From assembly GCF_003208655.1 (NCBI RefSeq), contig NZ_QKLU01000002.1, positions 62,001-126,000 on the forward strand: a stretch of 64,000 nt of DNA, in the 5' to 3' direction. The notes beneath the pieces were generated by a model. The model was not told the DNA's origin, ran no database searches, and saw only the letters and a list, made by a program, of their open reading frames with translations. The position numbers were made by a program, and so were the translations under genes. Positions 27,055 to 35,866 of the stretch are shown here, one piece after another. This DNA is from Pedobacter nutrimenti. GTDB taxonomy: Bacteria > Bacteroidota > Bacteroidia > Sphingobacteriales > Sphingobacteriaceae. Numbering within the stretch: position 1 is the first letter of the stretch; every line of letters begins with the position of its first letter.

Positions 27055-28593
27055 TTATTTCAGTTGTTCCTGCTTTTCTGCCAGCTCTGCTTTTAACTTT
27101 TCAATATCCATCATTAATTTTCCGATTTCCATTTTAAAAACAGGACTTCCCTTTTCACTTTGTTCATACATTAATTTCGCAAGGTGAAGCCCCTTTTCTG
27201 CGATTTTCCCATCGTATTCACGCTGTAAAACTTGTTGATCATCCAAAAGCAGCCGGTTCATTTTCTTAACCAGCCTCACATTCTCTTTCCATTTTTCCAA
27301 ACCGGATTCCCGGATAATTTTCAGCTTTTTTTCTTTTGGAAAATCGCGTTCAATCCGATAAACCTGGTTAAAATCTATCCAATTACTTAAATATTCCCGT
27401 TGCAGTGCTTCAAATGCCTTGATCTGGTAACGTGGGATCATCAAAACAGATCCGGCCACAGTTCCCCCAACCAACAAAATTCCAATACCGTAACGCAACA
27501 GTAAAGGTACGGGATACCCAAAAAACCTGTCCCTAAAAAACAAAAGCCCCAGTAAAAAGCCCGAAATCAGGCCGCCAATATGTGCCGCATTGTCTACTTT
27601 ATTTTTAATCCAGCCATTTAAAAGCATATAAGAAACAAGGATCATCGTACTGATCAATAAAGCCCTTGCAGCATTTCTTTCAAATGCTTTACTCAACAGC
27701 AAAGCCAGAAATGCACCAAACATTCCCAGTATAGCACCTGAAGCACCTCCCATAACACCGGTTTTATGGTAAACCAAGCTCAACACGCCCGCGCAAATAC
27801 CACTCAGCAAATAGATGCACAAAGTCTTAAGGCTTCCCAGTTTATTCTCCACCATCAACCCGATGTAAATCAATGCGTACATATTTGAAAAAAGGTGCCA
27901 AAACGAAAAATGTACAAACTGTTGACTGAGCAACCTCCACCATTGGCCCTTTAAAAACTGTTCTCTGGAATTGGCACCCAGAAAGTGGTACAAAAATTCA
28001 AAATCAGGCATTCCGCCAACACCTTTGATTTTACCTTGCTGGTACAAGCCCAGGTAGATCGCAGAAAAGAAAGCGCAAAAGAACCAGAACAGAATATTCA
28101 GATCAACAATCAAAGGGGTAACAAAGTAGCCCTTGCGGGGATAAAACAGGTAAAAAACATTTTTAATTTTATCTTTTGCTGCAAGGGCCGGGCTTTCCAA
28201 ACCGGAATCTCCCTGTGGGCTTCCAAGTAAGGAAAAAGCACTAAGCTCTTCTTGCCAATGGTCTTTTAGATGATACTGTACATATTCAAATTCATTGAAG
28301 AATTTTTCCAGATTCTGTTCATTTTTCCCATAATCATTAAACAGCAATTGTATGCCGATGCATTCACTTTTAAAAATGGCAAAACCTGCTGTGATCCGGA
28401 CAGATATTTCTTCACTGTAAGACTGAAAAGAAAGGCCTGTATAGGCAATTACACCTGAAGCAGATACAGAACTTAATTTCCATCCCAGGTTTTCAATCAC
28501 TTTTTTAACAATAATCAGGTACCGGTCCGCCGGAAAGTCACCAAGCGGAATGAATTTCTCTATTTTTGGTGAATATCCCCAGGACCAGGCCAC
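27055..28593 (-). CDS. Rhomboid family intramembrane serine protease with N- and C-terminal extensions
   Basis: The rhomboid core (about 175-380) has six predicted helices with the catalytic dyad Ser285 in GGASGAI and His338 in AAHIGGLISGF. The signature WRLLSQQFVHFSFWHLFSNM lies in the first half. The first 170 residues form a separate soluble domain without a named family here, and the C-terminal 130 are charged and helical (MDIEKLKAELAEKQEQL), probably a coiled coil. The start is GTG at 28593: no ATG precedes conserved sequence and the codon lies 2 bp after the upstream stop, so it is probably read by coupling. Substrates are unknown. Confidence 0.85.
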   Translation of the reverse strand: MAWSWGYSPKIEKFIPLGDFPADRYLIIVKKVIENLGWKLSSVSASGVIAYTGLSFQSYSEEISVRITAGFAIFKSECIGIQLLFNDYGKNEQNLEKFFNEFEYVQYHLKDHWQEELSAFSLLGSPQGDSGLESPALAAKDKIKNVFYLFYPRKGYFVTPLIVDLNILFWFFCAFFSAIYLGLYQQGKIKGVGGMPDFEFLYHFLGANSREQFLKGQWWRLLSQQFVHFSFWHLFSNMYALIYIGLMVENKLGSLKTLCIYLLSGICAGVLSLVYHKTGVMGGASGAILGMFGAFLALLLSKAFERNAARALLISTMILVSYMLLNGWIKNKVDNAAHIGGLISGFLLGLLFFRDRFFGYPVPLLLRYGIGILLVGGTVAGSVLMIPRYQIKAFEALQREYLSNWIDFNQVYRIERDFPKEKKLKIIRESGLEKWKENVRLVKKMNRLLLDDQQVLQREYDGKIAEKGLHLAKLMYEQSEKGSPVFKMEIGKLMMDIEKLKAELAEKQEQLK

Positions 28594-28595
28594 GA

Positions 28596-29345
28596 TTAAA
28601 CTTTTTTTGCTTCTAAGATAATATAAGGAGACAGTTGTCTGGAGTTAAAAGGAAATAACTTGGTGAGTATTTTGCCCCCCAGCCATAAAGATTTTTTGAA
28701 CAACCTTAGCATCAAAGGTTTTTGCTTTTCTTCGTGCAACCACAAACTAAAATAACCAAAAAACCGGGACTGAATGACTTCTAGGCCAGCCTGTTCACAA
28801 ATACCGGCCAGTAATTTAGGGTCCATACAATTGATATTATGTTTATCGTAGTTGTCCGGATCAAAACGCTTTTGGAACCAGCCATTCAAAGCCTTGAAAT
28901 TCGGCAAGGTAATAAATAAAGTCCCTCCGGGTTTAACAAAGTTAATATGCCGGTTAATAATGTCTGCAGTATCATTAAAATGTTCAATCAAACCAAAAGA
29001 AAGCACCAGGTCGTATTGTTTTTCCGGCTTGTACTGAAACAGGTCCGTTTCTATAATTTGAATATCTTTCTCCTCCAGCCCATTCTCTTTTAACAGTTTA
29101 GCCGTGATGGGTGGATGGACAAAATAATCCAGCAGGGTTACATCCAGGTCAAAGTACTTTTTTAAGAACACGGCATAATAACCCGGAAAACCACCCAATT
29201 CAATCGCCGTTTGCACCTGCTGGGTTTTGATGATCTTCTGCAACTGCTCATGAAACATATAATTTGCAGGGATATTAACCGACAAGTCTGGTTTCTGCTC
29301 CCAATAATTTACCCAAAATGCTCTGTCTGTTAAAAGGTTTTCCAT
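28596..29345 (-). CDS. SAM-dependent methyltransferase
   Basis: A class-I methyltransferase fold is indicated by TAIELGGFPGYYAVFL (glycine-rich SAM loop), an acidic residue after the next strand (VTLLDYFV), YDLVLSFGLIEHFND and VKPGGTLFITLPNF. The start is set at ATG 29345 (249 residues). The frame runs another 62 codons upstream, but that would overlap the acetyltransferase gene by 158 bp. It lies 28 bp after that gene and 2 bp before the rhomboid gene. The sugar or lipid substrate is unknown; the neighbourhood points to surface polysaccharide modification. Confidence 0.82.
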   Translation of the reverse strand: MENLLTDRAFWVNYWEQKPDLSVNIPANYMFHEQLQKIIKTQQVQTAIELGGFPGYYAVFLKKYFDLDVTLLDYFVHPPITAKLLKENGLEEKDIQIIETDLFQYKPEKQYDLVLSFGLIEHFNDTADIINRHINFVKPGGTLFITLPNFKALNGWFQKRFDPDNYDKHNINCMDPKLLAGICEQAGLEVIQSRFFGYFSLWLHEEKQKPLMLRLFKKSLWLGGKILTKLFPFNSRQLSPYIILEAKKV

Positions 29346-29373
29346 ATCTGGCTTCAAAGAAAAGAAAAATCTG

Positions 29374-29895
29374 TTAAATCCTGGTGGCCTCGTTTTTCTT
29401 TTCCAGTATTCTGGCCGGATTACCCACCACAATGGAGTTGGCAGGGATGCTTTTGACGACCACAGCTCCGGCACCAATAATGACATGATCGCCAATATCC
29501 AGATCACCAATAATGCAAACATTTGCACCAATATCTACATGGTTGCCAATACGTGGGCATTTGCTAAAACGACCATCAGCCAGTTTTTTATGCCCTATGG
29601 TTACCGAATTCCTCAGCGTACAGCCTTCTCCGATGACCACACCCTGATTGACCACCAATGCCTGCCCATGGTACAACATCAGGCCTTTCCCGACCCTAAG
29701 CTTACGGGGCAGTTCAATGCCTAAAACCCACTCTACATAATAATGGTAAAAGGCCAGATATAAAATAAAAATGATTTTCAAAAGGATATGCCGGCTAATC
29801 ACCTGCGCCAACCTAAACAGGAAAAGGACAAACCGTCCCTTAATATTTCCGGCGTTTGCAGCCCAATCCTGAAATAAGTAACTAAATAAATTCAT
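29374..29895 (-). CDS. Serine-acetyltransferase-like hexapeptide acetyltransferase
   Basis: The C-terminal half shows the left-handed beta-helix repeats of hexapeptide transferases: VVNQGVVIGEGCTL, VTIGHKK, PRIGNHVDIGANVCI, IGDLDIGDHVIIGAG and the closing VVVKSIPANSIVVGNPARI. The N-terminal 60 residues are hydrophobic and helical (IFILYLAFYHYYVEWVLGIEL), as in capsule-locus CysE-like enzymes. It is shorter (173 residues) than biosynthetic serine acetyltransferases, and with the flanking glycosyltransferases it more likely O-acetylates a surface polysaccharide. The substrate is inferred from context only. Confidence 0.85.
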   Translation of the reverse strand: MNLFSYLFQDWAANAGNIKGRFVLFLFRLAQVISRHILLKIIFILYLAFYHYYVEWVLGIELPRKLRVGKGLMLYHGQALVVNQGVVIGEGCTLRNSVTIGHKKLADGRFSKCPRIGNHVDIGANVCIIGDLDIGDHVIIGAGAVVVKSIPANSIVVGNPARILEKKNEATRI

Positions 29896-29962
29896 CCGGT
29901 GTAAATTAAAGTTTTTTCCCGAGTATATCTATTTCATCATCCATTTATGGCCATTAATTTAG

Positions 29963-29970
29963 TATTTTTG
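29963..29970 (+). promoter_or_regulatory. Putative promoter -7 box of the glycosyltransferase pair
   Basis: TATTTTTG fits TAnnTTTG and lies 29 bp before the start of the GT4 gene, in the 104-bp divergent region shared with the acetyltransferase. No clear -33 TTTG is visible. Confidence 0.38.
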
Positions 29971-29999
29971 CCTCTAATGCGCCAATACGAATTCTATTC

Positions 30000-31268
30000 A
30001 TGAAGGTAACTTTAATCAATACATCTGATGCCGGCGGAGGGGCCCCTGTGGCAAGCATGCGTTTATTAAAAGCATTGGCATCGGAAAACGTTGCGGTAAG
30101 CTTCCTGGCCGGGCAAAAAAAAACAAACGAAAACGCTGTTGAGGAAGTTGAAAACAATTGGTGGCGCAGGTTAAAAGCCCGTTTTAATTTCCTTTACGAA
30201 CGTCTGCCCTTTATCTTTTTTCAGGAAAAAGATAAATCTGTACGTTTTGCTTTTTCAACAGCCAATGCCGGTACGAGTATCGCCAATGAACCATTGGTTA
30301 AACAGGCCGATATTTTGCACCTCCACTGGACCAATTCCGGCTTTCTTTCTATTCGGGATTTAAAAGAACTGGTCCAGCTGGGCAAACCCATCGTATGGAC
30401 GCTGCACGACATGTGGACCTTCACTGGTGGCTGTCACTATGCCGGGACCTGCAATCACTTTACCCATGAATGCGGTAATTGCTTTTTTTTAAGACAACCT
30501 GCCCCGGACGATATATCGCATATCGGCTGGCTCGCTAAACAAAACTTATATTTCGCTGCACAAAACATCAATTTTGTGACCTGCAGCAAATGGCTGGCCT
30601 CTGTAGCGCGTCAAAGCTCCCTACTAAAAAGCTTTCCCGTACAAGCCATCCCAAACCCCATTGACACCAGTCTGTACAGCCCCCAGGATAAAGCCATTGC
30701 ACGGATCAAATGGAACATTAGTCCAGACAGCAAGGTGATCTTGTTTGGTGCGGCCAATATTGGTGACCGGCGTAAAGGGATCAGTTATCTTGTAGAGGCC
30801 CTGAACTACCTGAAGGAACATTACCCACAGCCCGTACCGGTTGAAGTACTAATTTTTGGTAAAAACAAACATTTTGACACCAGTCAACTGCCTTTTACGG
30901 TACAGGAACTAAACACCATCAGTTCACAAAAGGACCTTAGCGAAATCTATAGTCTTGCAGATGTATTTGTGATGCCTTCCATAGAAGACAATCTGCCCAA
31001 CACGGTGATGGAATCCATGGCTTGCGGAACACCCGTGGTGGCCTTTAATACCGGTGGATTACCAGAAATGATCGACCACCAGCAAAACGGCTATCTTGCT
31101 GAATTCAAATCCGCCCGGGATCTTGCCAATGGAATTCATCAAATGTTGTTTACAGATCAATCAGATCAGGTGTCTGCTCAGGCCCGCAACAAGGTCCTGC
31201 AGAGCTTCAACAATCAAAACATCGCCCGCCAGTATATAAAAGTCTATCAATCCTTACTAAACGCATGA
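30000..31268 (+). CDS. Glycosyltransferase family 4 (GT-B)
   Basis: The N-terminus VTLINTSDAGGGAPVASMRLL is a glycine-rich acceptor-domain loop. The C-terminal domain has VILFGAANIGDRRKGISYL and the GT4 donor signature ADVFVMPSIEDNLPNTVMESMACGTPVVAFNTGGLPE, read here in pieces, with the E-x7-E acidic pair. The middle carries a Cys/His cluster (GGCHYAGTCNHFTHECGNC) frequent in this subgroup. It would transfer a sugar to a lipid-linked or polymer acceptor. Its stop overlaps the next gene start as ATGA, implying coupling. Confidence 0.88.
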   Translation: MKVTLINTSDAGGGAPVASMRLLKALASENVAVSFLAGQKKTNENAVEEVENNWWRRLKARFNFLYERLPFIFFQEKDKSVRFAFSTANAGTSIANEPLVKQADILHLHWTNSGFLSIRDLKELVQLGKPIVWTLHDMWTFTGGCHYAGTCNHFTHECGNCFFLRQPAPDDISHIGWLAKQNLYFAAQNINFVTCSKWLASVARQSSLLKSFPVQAIPNPIDTSLYSPQDKAIARIKWNISPDSKVILFGAANIGDRRKGISYLVEALNYLKEHYPQPVPVEVLIFGKNKHFDTSQLPFTVQELNTISSQKDLSEIYSLADVFVMPSIEDNLPNTVMESMACGTPVVAFNTGGLPEMIDHQQNGYLAEFKSARDLANGIHQMLFTDQSDQVSAQARNKVLQSFNNQNIARQYIKVYQSLLNA

Positions 31269-32023
31269 CAGCAGCCCAACCCAGTTTATCTGTAATTACA
31301 ATCGTTTATAACAATGTAAAAGATATTGAACGTACCATGCTTTCTGTTCTGGGCCAAAGTTATCCTTACATCGAATACATCCTCATTGACGGGGCTTCTA
31401 CTGACGGAACAAAAGAGCGCATTCAAAAATATGAAACCAGACTGGCAAAATATATTTCGGAGCCCGATAAGGGTATATACGATGCCATGAACAAGGGGCT
31501 CGCCCTCGCTACAGGAGATTATGTATTGTTTATGAATTCTGGAGACGAAATATACGCCAGTGACACGGTGGCCGAAGTATTCAAAAGTGCCACCTCTGCA
31601 GATATCTACTACGGCGAAACAGAAATGTTTAACCAAAACTGGGAAAGTCTTGGTCAAAGAAGGCATAAGGCGCCCGAAAACTTCAACTGGAAAAGCTTCA
31701 GATATGGAATGAACATCAGCCATCAGGCCATTTACGTTAAAAGAAGCCTGACCTGCCCCTACGATCTTCAATACAAATACAGTTCAGATATTGATTGGAT
31801 CATTAAGGCGGCAAAAAAAGCAACTTCTGCTGTAAATACCAGACGCTATGTCGCCAAATATCTTGTAGGCGGGGTATCCAAAAAAAAACACCTGGAAAGC
31901 CTTAAAGAACGTTTCAGGATATTCAGCAAATATTACGGCTTCATTCCAAACCTGTTCAATCATTTTTTGATTGCTTTGAACCTCACAAAATACTTTGTCC
32001 GCCACGGCCGGACAAATGATTAA
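31265..32023 (+). CDS. Glycosyltransferase family 2
   Basis: The GT-A signatures are near the N-terminus: LSVITIVYNNVKDIERTMLS, YIEYILIDGASTDGT with the first Asp pair, ISEPDKGIYDAMNKGLALA and VLFMNSGDEIY as the DxD-like metal site. This matches WcaA/WcaE-like transferases of exopolysaccharide loci. At 252 residues it is the catalytic domain with a short basic C-terminus. The ATG overlaps the stop of the preceding GT4 gene (ATGA). It ends 60 bp before the stop of the convergent dehydrogenase gene. Confidence 0.88.
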   Translation: MTAAQPSLSVITIVYNNVKDIERTMLSVLGQSYPYIEYILIDGASTDGTKERIQKYETRLAKYISEPDKGIYDAMNKGLALATGDYVLFMNSGDEIYASDTVAEVFKSATSADIYYGETEMFNQNWESLGQRRHKAPENFNWKSFRYGMNISHQAIYVKRSLTCPYDLQYKYSSDIDWIIKAAKKATSAVNTRRYVAKYLVGGVSKKKHLESLKERFRIFSKYYGFIPNLFNHFLIALNLTKYFVRHGRTND

Positions 32024-32041
32024 ACACCACCATTAAAGACC

Positions 32042-32068
32042 GGCGGAATAGTTCCAGAATATTCCGCC
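32042..32068. terminator. Stem-loop between convergent genes
   Basis: A perfect 9-bp inverted repeat (GGCGGAATA / TATTCCGCC) with a 9-base loop lies between the stops of the GT2 and dehydrogenase genes. No T-run follows on either strand, so it may act as a weak bidirectional terminator or protect the mRNA ends. Confidence 0.5.
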
Positions 32069-32083
32069 AGCCAATACGCTATT

Positions 32084-32800
32084 TTATGGATTTGTAGACC
32101 ATAAACCTGCTTCTTTAACAAAAACCCTGCGGTTGAGCTTTAACTGGGCAACAATCAGTTCTGCAAAATCTTCCGCTTGCATGACCCGCTCAGGATTACC
32201 GTCGGTCAGTTTCAGGTCTTTAGCCATATCGGTTGCTATGGTGCTGGGGGTTAAAGTACTTACCCGGATGTTGTGTTTACGAACCTCCTGCATCAACGAT
32301 TCAGACATACCAATTAAGGCAAACTTTGAAGCACTATATGCGCTGGTTACCGCGGCACCATTTTTTCCGGCCGTAGAAGAAATGTTTACAATATCACCAG
32401 TTTTTCTGTCAATCATATCCGGCAAAACAGCTCTGGTTACATAATATGGCCCAAATAGGTTTACTTTAACGATTTGTTCCCAGCGGGCCGGCTCCAGCTC
32501 CAGGAAAGAACCAAAACTACCAATCCCGGCATTATTAACCAGAATATCAATAGGACCTAACCCCTGCCTCACTTTTTCAACTGCCGCATTCACCTCTTCC
32601 ATATCGGCTACATCTGCGACGGCAACAACTGTTTTCACGTCAAAAGGTTTCAGTTCCTGTTGAACATTTTCCAGATCGGCTTTTGTTCTGGCCACTAAAC
32701 CAATATTTACGCCTTCCTGGGCAAGGGCAATTGCCAAGGCCCTTCCTATTCCTTTTCCTGCACCAGTAATCAGTGCATTTTTTCCTTGTAATGACTCCAT
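32084..32800 (-). CDS. Short-chain dehydrogenase/reductase (3-ketoacyl-ACP reductase-like)
   Basis: The classical SDR motifs are present: the nucleotide-binding [15 protein letters not shown], the stabilising [11 protein letters not shown], the catalytic Ser in [21 protein letters not shown] with the Tyr/Lys pair, and [12 protein letters not shown] near the C-terminus. The residues after strand 2 (ARTKADL) suggest NADPH preference. It is annotated as FabG-like in relatives, but many of these oxidoreductases act on other carbonyl substrates. ATG 32800 is used; a TTG opens three codons upstream. A TAGATTTG box lies 21-28 bp ahead. Confidence 0.85.
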   Translation of the reverse strand: MESLQGKNALITGAGKGIGRALAIALAQEGVNIGLVARTKADLENVQQELKPFDVKTVVAVADVADMEEVNAAVEKVRQGLGPIDILVNNAGIGSFGSFLELEPARWEQIVKVNLFGPYYVTRAVLPDMIDRKTGDIVNISSTAGKNGAAVTSAYSASKFALIGMSESLMQEVRKHNIRVSTLTPSTIATDMAKDLKLTDGNPERVMQAEDFAELIVAQLKLNRRVFVKEAGLWSTNP

Positions 32801-32820
32801 AATATTCAACTATTTAAACC

Positions 32821-32828
32821 CAAATCTA
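32821..32828 (-). promoter_or_regulatory. Putative promoter -7 box of the SDR gene
   Basis: The minus strand reads TAGATTTG, an exact TAnnTTTG match, 20 bp before the ATG. The T-rich stretch about 20 bp further upstream could act as the -33 element. Confidence 0.35.
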
Positions 32829-32894
32829 GAAAAGATAATCCTTAAAACGACTGAAAGGTTTAAGCTTTACATTCCCTTAACCAAAACAAAATCA

Positions 32895-32928
32895 TAAAAA
32901 AAGCCTGTAAACAAATGTTTACAGGCTT
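32895..32928 (-). terminator. Intrinsic terminator of typA
   Basis: Perfect 13-base arms (AAGCCTGTAAACA and its complement, two central bases) are followed on the minus strand by a run of seven T. It lies 22 bp after the stop of typA, so it ends that transcript before the dehydrogenase gene. Confidence 0.88.
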
Positions 32929-32950
32929 ATATAATTTATCCGGCCGCTAA

Positions 32951-34759
32951 TTAAGACTGGAATTTTTTAGCATTAATTTTACGCTCGTTTTCTGTTAAAT
33001 AAATTTTACGTAAACGCATACTTACCGGTGTGATCTCAATATATTCATCCGCCTGGATGTATTCCATTGCTTCCTCCAGTGAAAATTTAATTGCAGGGGC
33101 AATACGGGTATTGTCATCCGTACCTGAAGCACGCATGTTTGTTAAAGCTTTCCCTTTAACAATATTAATCACCAGGTCATTATCACGGATATGTTCTCCA
33201 AGAATCTGTCCTTCGTAAATATCTGCTCCCGGATCCACAAAGAAACGGCCACGGTCTTGTAATTTATCAATAGAGTAAGCTGTTGTAGTTCCTTTGTCCA
33301 TTGAAACCAGTACACCGTTCAATCTTCCAGGAATTACACCTTTCCAAGGCTCATAAGCTTTAAAACGGTGTGCCATAATTGCTTCCCCTGCAGTTGCAGT
33401 CAAAACATTGTTCCTAAGACCGATGATACCACGGGAAGGAATCTCAAATTCCAAATGCTGTAAATCACCTTTAGGTTCCATAATCAAAAGCTCCCCTTTA
33501 CGCTGGGTAACCAACTCAATAACCTTACCGGCCACTTCTCCTGGTACATCCACAATCAGGGTTTCAACCGGCTCACATTTTTTACCATCAATTTCCTTAA
33601 CGATAACCTGTGGCTGTCCAACCTGAATTTCGTAACCTTCACGACGCATGGTTTCGATCAATACAGACAAATGGAGGATACCTCTTCCATAAACCAGATA
33701 AGAATCAGGAGACTCTGTTTCCACAACCTTTAGGGCAAGGTTTTTCTCCATTTCCTTGTACAAGCGTTCTTTAATCCGCTGAGAAGTCACAAATTTACCT
33801 TCTTTTCCAAAGAAAGGAGAGTTATTGATGGTGAACAACATGTTCATGGTTGGCTCATCAATTTTGATCACAGGAAGTTGTTCCGGAGCATCAAAATCAG
33901 CAATTGTATCACCAATTTCAAAACCATCAATACCAACTACAGCGCAGATATCACCAGATTTCACTTCTTGTGCACGGATTTTACCAAGTCCTTCAAAAGT
34001 ATAGAGTTCTTTTACCCTTGACTTTACGGTTTTTCCATCGCGTTTGATCAAAGTAACCGGCTGGTTTTCTTTAATCACTCCACGATGAACACGTCCAATG
34101 GCGATACGTCCTACGAAAGAAGAATAATCCAATGAGGTAATTTGCATCTGCAAAGTACCCTCATTTACCGGTGCAGCAGGAATATGCTCTACAACAGCAT
34201 CTAAAAGAGGGAAAATATCGGTTGTTGGTTTGGTGTAATCTGTACTCATCCATCCTTGTTTCGATGAACCATAAATTACAGGAAAATCCAATTGCTCTTC
34301 TGTTGCTTCCAGGTTGAAGAACAATTCAAAGATTTGTTCATAAACTTCTTCAGGACGACAGTTTTCTTTATCGACTTTGTTCACAACAACAATAGGCTTT
34401 AAGCCAAGTGCAAGTGCTTTTTGTGTAACGAAACGGGTTTGAGGCATGGCACCTTCAAAAGCATCACAAAGCAACAAGACACCATCGGCCATTTTCAGTA
34501 CACGTTCCACTTCACCACCAAAATCGGCGTGACCTGGCGTATCAATAATGTTGATCTTATAATCTTTGTATCTGACAGAAACGTTTTTGGAAACGATGGT
34601 AATCCCACGTTCACGCTCCAGGTCATTGTTGTCAAGTATCAGGTCACCTGTTTGTTCGTTATCACGAAAGATGGAACAGGTGTGTAAAATCTTATCAACC
34701 AGTGTAGTTTTACCGTGGTCAACGTGTGCTATAATAGCTATATTTCTTATTTTTTGCAT
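32951..34759 (-). CDS. typA: Ribosome-associated GTPase TypA/BipA
   Basis: The 602-residue protein has the translational GTPase order: G1 AHVDHGKTTLVDKIL, G2 ERGITI, G3 DTPGHADFGGEVERVL, G4 NKVDKE, then EF-Tu-like domain 2, an EF-G-like domain, and the TypA-specific C-terminal region (RGIIGLRNNVLTATAGEAIM, YSIDKLQDRGRFFVDPG). It binds ribosomes and helps 50S assembly and growth under stress or cold. The ATG gives the standard MQKIRNIAIIAHVDHG start. A palindrome and a -7 box lie just upstream and a strong terminator follows, so it is probably monocistronic. Confidence 0.97.
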   Translation of the reverse strand: MQKIRNIAIIAHVDHGKTTLVDKILHTCSIFRDNEQTGDLILDNNDLERERGITIVSKNVSVRYKDYKINIIDTPGHADFGGEVERVLKMADGVLLLCDAFEGAMPQTRFVTQKALALGLKPIVVVNKVDKENCRPEEVYEQIFELFFNLEATEEQLDFPVIYGSSKQGWMSTDYTKPTTDIFPLLDAVVEHIPAAPVNEGTLQMQITSLDYSSFVGRIAIGRVHRGVIKENQPVTLIKRDGKTVKSRVKELYTFEGLGKIRAQEVKSGDICAVVGIDGFEIGDTIADFDAPEQLPVIKIDEPTMNMLFTINNSPFFGKEGKFVTSQRIKERLYKEMEKNLALKVVETESPDSYLVYGRGILHLSVLIETMRREGYEIQVGQPQVIVKEIDGKKCEPVETLIVDVPGEVAGKVIELVTQRKGELLIMEPKGDLQHLEFEIPSRGIIGLRNNVLTATAGEAIMAHRFKAYEPWKGVIPGRLNGVLVSMDKGTTTAYSIDKLQDRGRFFVDPGADIYEGQILGEHIRDNDLVINIVKGKALTNMRASGTDDNTRIAPAIKFSLEEAMEYIQADEYIEITPVSMRLRKIYLTENERKINAKKFQS

Positions 34760-34764
34760 ATAAT

Positions 34765-34789
34765 GCGCCGTAAATTTGGCGCAAAGATA
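34765..34789 (-). promoter_or_regulatory. Putative typA promoter with overlapping palindrome
   Basis: The minus strand has TATCTTTG at 34782-34789 (exact TAnnTTTG). Immediately downstream, 5-bp arms GCGCC/GGCGC (34765-34769 and 34778-34782) enclose the expected transcription start. The palindrome could be an operator or a small leader hairpin; no regulator can be named. Confidence 0.4.
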
Positions 34790-34868
34790 AGATTTTTAAT
34801 CGATATATCAGCCTATTAGTTACGTATTTGCAAGAAAATCCGTGCTATGCAAAAACCCAAAATCAAAA

Positions 34869-35693
34869 CTAAACTTTTGGTTTTCTTCCAAATGCCCAGG
34901 TCAAAAATGCGGGCATCGCTTTGGCCCAGGTCCCGATCTCATGTTTACCACCCACCATTTCATAATAAAATACCTCATCAGGGCGATGATAGCCTTTATT
35001 TTTCAACTCTTTGATCACATCAATCGTATCATCGATGGAATCTATAATAAAATTCCGGTTCCGGTCCGCAGTTTCATCCTCTGTTCCGGTCATCAACCAG
35101 AAGCGGACTGCAGGTTTCCCAGCAGTATGACGTATCATCTGGTGAACGATCCTGTCCCTGTCTTCCTGATACCCCTGTTTAAGATCTTTTTTCCTCCACC
35201 AGAAAGAACCCGAAAAAACCCCTGCTACATCAAAAAGCTGATCGTTGTTCCAAACCAGGTCAAAAGCAGAAAGCCCGCCCAGGGAAAATCCGGCAACAGC
35301 CCTTGTTCCTGTAAGAGGGACAGCAACCTGCGCCTCAATAAAGGGTAAAAGCTCTTCCTTTACAAATTGAGTATACAAATCTGCTTTTGAGCCTCTGTTT
35401 AAATAATCAGGAACACCGGCCACTCCATATTCCTGTAAACGTTCCTGTGAAGATTTTACCGCGGCAACCACCAGGGTTTCAATTTTTCCTGAAGTATATA
35501 AATCAGAAAGCATCCCTTCCATATCCAGTGCGTCGGCCTCCTGTCCATCATTGAGCAACAGCAGATGAACGGTTTCATTGCCCATCAGCTCATCTGGAAT
35601 ATACAGGTTAAACTCAACGGTTCTTTTTAAACAGGATGATTGGATTTGATGCGTCGTTTTAATAACTTCTGACGATAACATAGTGGTATACAT
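34869..35693 (-). CDS. Enterochelin-esterase-like alpha/beta hydrolase (esterase A)
   Basis: The 274 residues follow the PF00756-type putative esterase fold: an N-terminal beta region (VEFNLYIPDEL, VHLLLLNDGQEAD), the nucleophile elbow VAGFSLGGLSAFDL, an oxyanion and FSGSFWWR loop, the acidic MTGTEDETADR and the catalytic His in GGKHEIGTW. There is no signal peptide, so it acts in the cytosol. Substrates may be esters or thioesters of a peptide-like metabolite. ATG 35693 is used (a second in-frame ATG lies four codons inside). It is transcribed away from the ATP-grasp cluster and could be its hydrolytic partner. Confidence 0.78.
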   Translation of the reverse strand: MYTTMLSSEVIKTTHQIQSSCLKRTVEFNLYIPDELMGNETVHLLLLNDGQEADALDMEGMLSDLYTSGKIETLVVAAVKSSQERLQEYGVAGVPDYLNRGSKADLYTQFVKEELLPFIEAQVAVPLTGTRAVAGFSLGGLSAFDLVWNNDQLFDVAGVFSGSFWWRKKDLKQGYQEDRDRIVHQMIRHTAGKPAVRFWLMTGTEDETADRNRNFIIDSIDDTIDVIKELKNKGYHRPDEVFYYEMVGGKHEIGTWAKAMPAFLTWAFGRKPKV

Positions 35694-35727
35694 AATTCAG
35701 CGATCCCCTTTCTCACAAATATTTATG

Positions 35728-35735
35728 CAAAGTTA
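35728..35735 (-). promoter_or_regulatory. Putative promoter -7 box of esterase A
   Basis: The minus strand reads TAACTTTG (exact TAnnTTTG), 34 bp before the esterase A start, in the 173-bp divergent region. On the plus strand TTG, 20 bp, TACCTTTT (35844-35851) may serve esterase B. Confidence 0.4.
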
Positions 35736-35866
35736 CCAATCCTGATAAATTTTAACACCACACAATACATTTTTATTTAAAATGCAGATTTATAGCAACA
35801 AAAAACGCAACACACTTGTATATAAAAAGGTTCTTTCTTACCTTTTAGCAGCTAAATTCCCGATCT

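Noticed and set aside
28596..29531. Longer methyltransferase with 62 additional N-terminal residues
   Set aside because: It would overlap the acetyltransferase gene by 158 bp, and the extra residues look like an out-of-frame reading of it; ATG 29345 is preferred.
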